Assembly: GCA_025980625.1 (NCBI GenBank)
Contig: JAICXG010000130.1
Span: 1 to 7,881, forward strand
Direction: 5' to 3'
Length of the DNA: 7,881 nucleotides
Source of the DNA: Chthoniobacterales bacterium
Lineage (GTDB): Bacteria; Verrucomicrobiota; Verrucomicrobiia; Chthoniobacterales; UBA10450
In this document: piece after piece, positions 1 to 4,821 of the stretch
Layout of the letters: every line of letters starts with the position of its first letter
How positions within the stretch are numbered: the first letter of the stretch is position 1
The notes under the pieces: model-generated
The model's input: only the letters and a program-made list of their open reading frames with translations
Told to the model about the DNA's origin: nothing
Database searches by the model: none
Translations under genes and position numbers: made by a program

Positions 1-1
1 C

Positions 2-889
2 CGTCCGGACGTTATCTTTTGTTCATTCGGCGACATGTTGCGCGTGCCCGGCTCGGAGCAGGATCTTCTCATCCTGAAATCGCGCGGCGCCGATGTGCGA
101 GTGGTCTATTCGCCAATCGATTGCCTGAAAATCGCGCGCGCCAACCCGGAGAAGAAGGTCGTCTTCTTCGCGATTGGCTTCGAGACCACTGCGCCGGCGA
201 ACGCGATGTCGGTCTGGCAGGCTAAACAACAGGGTATCACCAACTATTCGATCCTTGTCTCACACGTCCTTGTCCCGCCCTCGATCGCGTCCATTCTGCA
301 ATCGCCACTCAATCGGGTGCAGGGATTTCTCGGCCCGGGGCACGTCTGCACGGTGATGGGTTACCGCGAATACGAACCGATCGCGGCCCGCTACAAAGTC
401 CCGATTGTCATCACCGGGTTTGAGCCGCTCGACATTTTGGAAGGCGTGCTCATGACCATCCGGCAACTGGAAGCCGGAAAAGCGGAAGTGGAGAACCAAT
501 ATCCGCGGGTCGTTAGTCGCGAGGGCAACAAAGTGGCGCAGGATTTTGTTAACAAGGTCTTCGAAGTCGGGGACCGGAAGTGGCGCGGAGTCGGATCGAT
601 TCCGAAGAGTGGTTACAAACTTCGCTATGAGTTTCGCGACTACGACGCCGATCGCATTTTCGATACACGCGAGATCGACACCAAAGAACCGGAGATTTGC
701 ATCAGCGGCCTTGTTTTGCGCGGAGTCAAAAAGCCGCACGATTGTCCGGCGTTCGGCACCGTCTGCAACCCGGAGCATCCGTTAGGCGCAACCATGGTTT
801 CGGCGGAAGGCGCCTGCGCTGCCTATTACGCCTATGGACGACACCTGGAGCCATCGGCGCAGAAGCAACCTCTGGCTCATACTGCCTGA
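2..889 (+). CDS. hypD: HypD, [NiFe]-hydrogenase Fe-ligand maturation protein (5' truncated)
   Basis: HypD forms a complex with HypC and, with HypE, assembles the Fe(CN)2CO unit of [NiFe]-hydrogenases in the cytoplasm. The reading frame is already open at base 2, so the gene begins upstream. 295 residues are visible against a family length near 370, so roughly 75 N-terminal residues, including the GPGCPVC segment, are missing. Visible landmarks are FGDMLRVPG (visible residues 9-17), GFETTAP (59-65), the PGHV segment (around 112) and ITGFEPLDILEG (around 137-148). The C-terminal iron-sulfur signature is complete: four cysteines at visible residues 233, 248, 255 and 272 give CX14CX6CX16C, the known HypD [4Fe-4S] pattern. 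An internal ATG at 35 lies inside a conserved motif and is not the true start. The SIS gene starts 2 bp after the stop, which indicates one operon. hypC, usually just upstream, would lie outside the window. Confidence 0.97.
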   Translation, partial: RPDVIFCSFGDMLRVPGSEQDLLILKSRGADVRVVYSPIDCLKIARANPEKKVVFFAIGFETTAPANAMSVWQAKQQGITNYSILVSHVLVPPSIASILQSPLNRVQGFLGPGHVCTVMGYREYEPIAARYKVPIVITGFEPLDILEGVLMTIRQLEAGKAEVENQYPRVVSREGNKVAQDFVNKVFEVGDRKWRGVGSIPKSGYKLRYEFRDYDADRIFDTREIDTKEPEICISGLVLRGVKKPHDCPAFGTVCNPEHPLGATMVSAEGACAAYYAYGRHLEPSAQKQPLAHTA

Positions 890-891
890 TC

Positions 892-1518
892 ATGAGCGCG
901 ACGGTCGACACTGTCACCGACCGGCTGACCGAACCATTTCGCGAGAAAGTCCTGCGCAAGTGCGCTGAAAGCATGGAGACGAAGGAGCAGTTTTTCTCCA
1001 GATATGCTGACTCACTCGATCAAATGTCCCGCGCCCTTGCTGCGCGTTTTGAGAAAGGCGGTCGCCTTTTTTGCATGGGCAACGGTGGCAGTCTGTGCGA
1101 CGCGCTCCATATCGCGGTTGAGTTCAATCATCCCATCATCGAAAAACGTCTCGCGTTTCCCGCGATCCCGCTCATGACCGATATCGCGACCATGACCGCG
1201 ATCAGTAACGACCTCGATTTCACCCGGGTCTTCGTGAATCAGCTCCGCCTGCAAGCTACGCCTAACGACGTCGCGATGGTCTTTAGCACCAGTGGCAAAT
1301 CCCCCAACCTGATCTACGCGCTCGAAGCCGCGCGTGAAAAAGCGATGCTGACGGTTGCTTTTTCCGGCAAGGACGGCGGCCGCTTCCCCGATGTCTCCGA
1401 TTACTGTTACATCGTCCCATCGTATAGCATTCATCGCATTCAGGAGACGCATGCCACGGCCGTTCATATCATCTGGGACCTGGTGCACATCGCGCTTGGG
1501 GCGGAGGATGTGACTTAA
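892..1518 (+). CDS. SIS-domain sugar-phosphate isomerase, GmhA-like, within the hyp cluster
   Basis: The 208-residue product is a single SIS (sugar isomerase) domain closest in motifs to GmhA, which converts sedoheptulose 7-phosphate to D-glycero-D-manno-heptose 7-phosphate for LPS heptose synthesis. Visible motifs are GNGGS (63-67), AVEF with Glu77 at the position of the GmhA catalytic Glu, SNDLDFTRVF (105-114), the phosphate-binding STSGKSPN (132-139), and IQETH with downstream His192 at the position of the GmhA catalytic His. It therefore looks catalytically competent; DiaA-like non-catalytic SIS proteins are the alternative. The ATG at 892 is preferred: it gives the family's usual length and lies 2 bp after the hypD stop. 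The frame is open back to 697, but that part overlaps hypD. No Shine-Dalgarno sequence is seen, so translation is probably coupled to hypD. Its place between hypD and hypE suggests a role tied to hydrogenase maturation, but its substrate cannot be read from sequence. The symbol is left blank for that reason. Confidence 0.9.
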   Translation: MSATVDTVTDRLTEPFREKVLRKCAESMETKEQFFSRYADSLDQMSRALAARFEKGGRLFCMGNGGSLCDALHIAVEFNHPIIEKRLAFPAIPLMTDIATMTAISNDLDFTRVFVNQLRLQATPNDVAMVFSTSGKSPNLIYALEAAREKAMLTVAFSGKDGGRFPDVSDYCYIVPSYSIHRIQETHATAVHIIWDLVHIALGAEDVT

Positions 1519-1521
1519 GAC

Positions 1522-1579
1522 GAGATTCGTGAATTGAGATTCGTGAATCGTATGCAGGACTCGAATCTCGATTCACGAA
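1522..1579 (+). repeat. Word-repeat block forming a long hairpin around the hypE start
   Basis: GAGATTCGTGAAT occurs twice in tandem (1522-1534 and 1536-1548, period 14). The reverse complement of the same word family follows at 1562-1579. Bases 1526-1543 can pair with 1562-1579 as an 18-bp stem with a single G.U pair (1535 with 1570) and an 18-nt loop. The alternative register 1540-1550 with 1569-1579 gives a perfect 11-bp stem. The block starts 3 bp after the SIS stop codon. The only in-frame ATG for hypE (1552) lies in the loop. Simple repeated words continue to about 1635 (GCGAATCAC, a CCTC/TCCT-rich pyrimidine tract, then CCGATAACCGATTAC). There is no T-run after the stem, so it is not a classical terminator. 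It may be an intergenic repeat element or a translational or mRNA-stability control; both are inference. Confidence 0.75.
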
Positions 1580-2637
1580 CTGCGAATCACGGTTCCCTCC
1601 TCACCGCCTCCTGTCCTCTGCCGATAACCGATTACAAGGAGATCGTTCTCGCTCACGGCAGCGGCGGCAAGCTGAGTCACCAGCTCATTTCCAAAATGGT
1701 CCTGCCGCAGTTCACGAACGAGCTGCTCGCGCCGCTCCACGACGGCGCCATCTTTTCGTTAGGCACGGAGCGAATTGCCTTTAGCACGGATTCCTATGTC
1801 GTAAGTCCGATCTTTTTCCCCGGCGGCGACATCGGGAAACTGGCCGTCCACGGCACCGTCAATGATCTCGCGATGTGTGGGGCCGAGCCGCGTTATCTCT
1901 CGGTCGGGTTCATTCTCGAGGAAGGCACGCCGATGGAAGATTTCTGGCGGATCGTGCAATCGATGCGGGCGGCGGCGGATGAAGCGGGCGTGCAGTTGGT
2001 CACCGGCGACACGAAAGTGGTCGATCGCGGCAAGGCCGATAAAATCTTTGTCAATACCGCCGGGATTGGGGTTGTGGGGGCGGGCGTTCACATTCATCCC
2101 GCGCGCGCGAGCGTGGGCGACAAGGTGATCATCAGTGGTCCGATCGCCGTCCATGGGATTGCGATTATGTCGGTGCGGGAAGGACTCGAGTTTGAAAGTG
2201 AGATCGCCAGTGATACGGCAGCCCTAAACGGCCTTGTAAAGGGACTCCTTGCCGCTTGTAACGATGTGCATGTGCTGCGTGACCCGACGCGCGGCGGGGT
2301 GACCAGTGCGTTGACTGAAATCGCGCAATCGGCCGGGGTCGGGATTGTTTTAAACGAAGCCTCGATCCCGATCAGCGAAGAAGTCAAAGGTGCTTGTGAA
2401 ATTCTGGGGCTGGATCCGCTCTATGTCGCGAACGAGGGAAAACTGATCGCGATTGTTCCGCCCGAAGAAGCCGAGAGAGCGCTGCAGGCAATGCAGCAAC
2501 ATTCGTTAGGCAGAGAGGCTGCTCTGATCGGAGAAGTGACCGTCGATCATCCTGGGTTTGTTGTTCTGAAAACCCGGGTCGGCGGGAGACGCGTGGTGGA
2601 CATGCTCTCCGGCGAGCAACTCCCGCGCATTTGCTAA
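1552..2637 (+). CDS. hypE: HypE, carbamoyl dehydratase that makes the hydrogenase CN ligand
   Basis: HypE receives a carbamoyl group from HypF on its C-terminal cysteine and dehydrates it with ATP to a thiocyanate, which is passed to iron held by HypC-HypD. Numbered from the ATG at 1552 (361 residues), it has HGSGGK (35-40), FSTDSYV (77-83), the nucleotide-binding stretch ending VNDLAMCGAEP (103-113), GDTKVVDRG (152-160) and DPTRGG (244-249). It ends in PRIC, the diagnostic HypE tail with the acceptor Cys361. The fold is the PurM/AIR-synthase type. Homology to other HypE proteins should begin only near DYKEIVLAHGSGG (residues 27-39). Residues 1-26 are encoded by repeat-like sequence and are probably not conserved. 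The only start codons upstream are TTG 1534, GTG 1543 and ATG 1552; between 1552 and the conserved part there is just a CTG at 1618. The true start is therefore uncertain. No Shine-Dalgarno sequence is visible. The gene is in the same operon direction as hypD. Confidence 0.96.
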   Translation: MQDSNLDSRTANHGSLLTASCPLPITDYKEIVLAHGSGGKLSHQLISKMVLPQFTNELLAPLHDGAIFSLGTERIAFSTDSYVVSPIFFPGGDIGKLAVHGTVNDLAMCGAEPRYLSVGFILEEGTPMEDFWRIVQSMRAAADEAGVQLVTGDTKVVDRGKADKIFVNTAGIGVVGAGVHIHPARASVGDKVIISGPIAVHGIAIMSVREGLEFESEIASDTAALNGLVKGLLAACNDVHVLRDPTRGGVTSALTEIAQSAGVGIVLNEASIPISEEVKGACEILGLDPLYVANEGKLIAIVPPEEAERALQAMQQHSLGREAALIGEVTVDHPGFVVLKTRVGGRRVVDMLSGEQLPRIC

Positions 2638-2750
2638 GGCGCGTGCCTGATATCCTGCGCGAAACGAAGGACCTCCAATCGGCGCGCGTTCTCGTGCAAG
2701 AAAATGAACCTGCTGCAGCGAGCAACTTCCGATGTGTATGTTAAGCGAGG

Positions 2751-4274
2751 ATGACAAGGGTTTTTGGCCTCGAAACGGAATATGGCATCACGGTCGATGG
2801 CGCAGAATCGGTCGACGTCGTGGCGGAATCAATTGAGCTGGTGCGCGGCTATACGGAACATGGCGCACTCATGAAATGGGATTACGACCTGGAGGATCCG
2901 CATCGCGATGCGCGCGGCTTTCGCGCCAAAGAGCTGCTCCAGGATACGGATGAGTCGGCCTACTATGAGATTGACCGCAATCGGCCACTCAGCTTTGAAG
3001 AAATTAAAAGTGACCTCGTCCTGAGTAACGGCGCGCGCTTCTATAACGACCACGCCCATCCAGAATATTCCACTCCCGAGTGCACGACCCTGCGCGAGAT
3101 CGTCGCCCAGGACAAGGCCGGGGAACGCATTCTCGCGGAGTGTGCCCGACGACGGAATTTGAAGTTGCCGGCAAACCAGAGCGTGCGGCTTTACAAGAAC
3201 AACACTGACTTTTCCGGCCATAGCTACGGCTGTCATGATAATTACCTGATGCGCCGGGATGTTCCCTGGGATCGAATTGTCGCCGGCGTGTTACCCTTTC
3301 TTATTACGCGACAGATTTTTGCCGGCGCAGGAAAGATGGGAATCGAGACGGAGAGCGCGGCCGGGCAACCTGGGACTTATCAGATATCGCAGCGGGCTGA
3401 TTTCTTTTCCGTGCTCGTCAGTATCGACACGATGAATCGGCGCCCGCTTGTCAATACCCGCGACGAACCGCACGCCGACGCGAGTGAGTACCGGCGTTTC
3501 CACGTGATTCTGGGGGATTCGAACATGAGTGAGTGGGCGGTGGCGTTGAAGCTCGGCACGACTGCACTGGTGCTGGAGCTGATCGAGCGCGGCGAAGCGC
3601 CCCAACTTGAGATTGCGCAACCGATCGACGCGACCAAGTCAATCAGCCGTGACCAGACTTATGACTGGATCATCGAATTGACCGATGGACGTAAGATTTC
3701 CGCGATCGAGGTGCAACGGATCTATCTTGCAGCGGCGCGCAATCTGTCGCGACCCTACGACCCCGAGCTGGAATGGTTGCTCCAGGAATGGGAGACAGTG
3801 CTGAATGATCTCGAGCGCGATGTCGCCCTCTGCCGGGACCGAGTCGACTGGGTGGCAAAGAAGAGGCTGCTCGAGGAACTGCGCTCGGCCGAAAGCTTAT
3901 CCTGGACTGATCCCTGGCTGCAATCGATCGACCTCGAATATCATAACATTGCGCGTGATGCCGGACTTTATTATGAGTTGGTTCGGCAGGGAACAATTCG
4001 GCGCGTCGTCAAGGAAAGTGAAATCAAAGACGCAATCTTTTCTCCGCCGGGCAATACCCGAGCCTACTTCCGAGGGCGATCGGTTGCGCGGTTTAATTCG
4101 AAGATCAGCTCAATTCAATGGGACGAGATGGTATTTGGGGAAGGGGCAGGCAAGCTGCGCGTGCAGCTATCTCAACCGAGCGATAACCCGCGGCTCGCGG
4201 CGCTGAACCGAGCCGCACGCGAGGCCGCAGACTATCAGGAATTCTTTGGAAGAGTGGCGGCTCTGGTAAGTTGA
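2751..4274 (+). CDS. dop: Dop-type Pup deamidase/depupylase (Dop/PafA family)
   Basis: The 507-residue protein belongs to the Dop/PafA family, glutamine-synthetase-like enzymes that deamidate Pup, or attach it to or remove it from lysines of proteins destined for the bacterial proteasome. The N-terminus GLETEYGI (6-13) supplies the metal-binding Glu8 and Glu10. WDYDLEDPHRDARGF (43-57) and NGARFYNDHAHPEYSTPE (93-110) are Dop-like. Asp100 matches the Dop catalytic Asp, and the segment between (58-92) fits the Dop loop, which PafA lacks. The C-terminal PPGNTRAYFRG (432-442) is also Dop-like. By contrast KNNTDFSGHSYGCHDNYL (149-166) and GDSNMSE (255-261) recall PafA, so the ligase versus deamidase assignment should be checked. 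An in-frame TAA at 2742-2744 makes the ATG at 2751 the first possible start; GAGG directly abuts it, too close for normal Shine-Dalgarno spacing. It starts 113 bp after hypE. No Pup, UBact, proteasome or Mpa gene is in the window. Confidence 0.9.
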   Translation: MTRVFGLETEYGITVDGAESVDVVAESIELVRGYTEHGALMKWDYDLEDPHRDARGFRAKELLQDTDESAYYEIDRNRPLSFEEIKSDLVLSNGARFYNDHAHPEYSTPECTTLREIVAQDKAGERILAECARRRNLKLPANQSVRLYKNNTDFSGHSYGCHDNYLMRRDVPWDRIVAGVLPFLITRQIFAGAGKMGIETESAAGQPGTYQISQRADFFSVLVSIDTMNRRPLVNTRDEPHADASEYRRFHVILGDSNMSEWAVALKLGTTALVLELIERGEAPQLEIAQPIDATKSISRDQTYDWIIELTDGRKISAIEVQRIYLAAARNLSRPYDPELEWLLQEWETVLNDLERDVALCRDRVDWVAKKRLLEELRSAESLSWTDPWLQSIDLEYHNIARDAGLYYELVRQGTIRRVVKESEIKDAIFSPPGNTRAYFRGRSVARFNSKISSIQWDEMVFGEGAGKLRVQLSQPSDNPRLAALNRAAREAADYQEFFGRVAALVS

Positions 4275-4305
4275 GTCAGCCTCCTCGTGGAGATCTGCTC
4301 CTAAC

Positions 4306-4722
4306 TTAGCCGCCTTGGGCGCGACGACGGGCCGCCCAACGAGCTTTCATCATCTGTGAGAGCTTTCTGCGGCCTGCCGCACTGATTCCGCCTTTGCGGC
4401 GGCCACGGGTCTTCTTCGCGCTGGCCGTCCCACTGCTGGCCTGGCCACCACCGGTGGCTGCTCTTTGACGGGCCCAACGCGCACGCGCTGCTTCCGCGAT
4501 GCGCCGGCGACCTTCTTCTGAGAGACCGCCGCGACGGCGACGACCTCTGCGGCCGCGGCTGGCGGCGGGAGCAGCCGATGTGGTTGCAGCAGGTGCGCCA
4601 CTGCCGGAGCGCCCACCGAGGATGCTATTAAGCCGTTGTTGTAGTTGGCTGATCTGTCTTTTCAAATCAACCGCCTCTTCCAGTTGTTTTAGAGATACGT
4701 CCATGGCGCAGTTATAAGCCAT
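4306..4722 (-). CDS. Small basic coiled-coil protein with two Arg-rich repeats
   Basis: This 138-residue protein has no function I can assign. Residues 8-35 form a heptad-like helix (LKQLEEAVDLKRQISQLQQR, then LNSIL), probably a short coiled coil. An Ala/Gly/Ser/Thr linker (36-54) follows. Two copies of a basic unit then appear: RGRRGRRRRGGLSEEGRRRI onward (56-88) and RGRRKGGISAAGRRKL onward (106-135), each ending in ARWA. The units are joined by another Gly/Ser/Ala linker. The RGR tracts resemble AT-hooks and histone H1-like tails, so nucleic-acid binding by an oligomer is the likely role (inference). Similar hypothetical proteins are, to my knowledge, common in Verrucomicrobia and related phyla. 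The protein ends in Gly-Gly. The start is ATG 4722; ATG 4704 (MDVSLKQ, 132 residues) is equally plausible and would begin right at the helix. Neither has a Shine-Dalgarno sequence. It converges on dop with a 31-bp gap. Confidence 0.8.
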   Translation of the reverse strand: MAYNCAMDVSLKQLEEAVDLKRQISQLQQRLNSILGGRSGSGAPAATTSAAPAASRGRRGRRRRGGLSEEGRRRIAEAARARWARQRAATGGGQASSGTASAKKTRGRRKGGISAAGRRKLSQMMKARWAARRRAQGG

Positions 4723-4743
4723 GATAAAGATTGGGCAAGCCTT

Positions 4744-4749
4744 ATTCTA
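4744..4749 (-). promoter_or_regulatory. Possible -10 element for the small basic protein gene
   Basis: The 99-bp gap 4723-4821 is clearly richer in A+T than the flanking genes. On the minus strand it contains TAGAAT, one base from the TATAAT consensus, placed so that transcription would begin about 15 nt before the ATG at 4722. I see no convincing -35 hexamer at the expected distance; only a TTTTAAA tract lies nearby. The AT-rich gap supports a promoter here, but the exact element is weakly supported. Confidence 0.3.
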
Positions 4750-4786
4750 CTAAGTTTAAAAGATTTTTTCGTACTCTAATTTTAGC

Positions 4787-4804
4787 CTAACCGACGAAGG
4801 TTAG
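4787..4804 (-). terminator. Small hairpin after the glucan phosphorylase gene
   Basis: CTAACC and GGTTAG form a perfect 6-bp stem with a 6-nt loop, 17 bp beyond the phosphorylase stop codon. No T-run follows on either strand, so intrinsic termination is doubtful; it may instead protect the mRNA 3' end. A competing pairing uses CCTAAC (4786-4791) with GTTAGG (4821-4826), which overlaps the stop codon. Confidence 0.25.
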
Positions 4805-4821
4805 CGACAAGCTCGAATCCG

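Noticed and set aside
260..778. Long minus-strand open frame opposite hypD, and similar ones at 1012-1488, 1759-2154 and 2829-3236
   Set aside because: They lie entirely opposite strongly conserved genes, their translations show no recognisable motif, and open antisense frames are expected from this GC-rich codon pattern.
697..891. N-terminal extension of the SIS protein upstream of 892
   Set aside because: It overlaps the conserved C-terminal iron-sulfur region of hypD in another frame and resembles no SIS protein; the ATG at 892 gives a normal length.
2638..2750. Possible Pup/UBact gene just upstream of dop
   Set aside because: No plus-strand frame here encodes a protein ending in GGE or GGQ, and the gap is too short for a typical Pup gene.
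4275..4305. Bidirectional terminator between the convergent dop and basic-protein genes
   Set aside because: Only 4-5 bp stems such as CTCC-TCGT-GGAG can be drawn and there is no T-run on either strand.
4350..4616. Alternative minus-strand frame within the basic-protein gene
   Set aside because: It is a frame-shifted reading of Arg/Gly-rich codons with no family signature; the 4306-4722 frame has the ordered helix and repeat layout.
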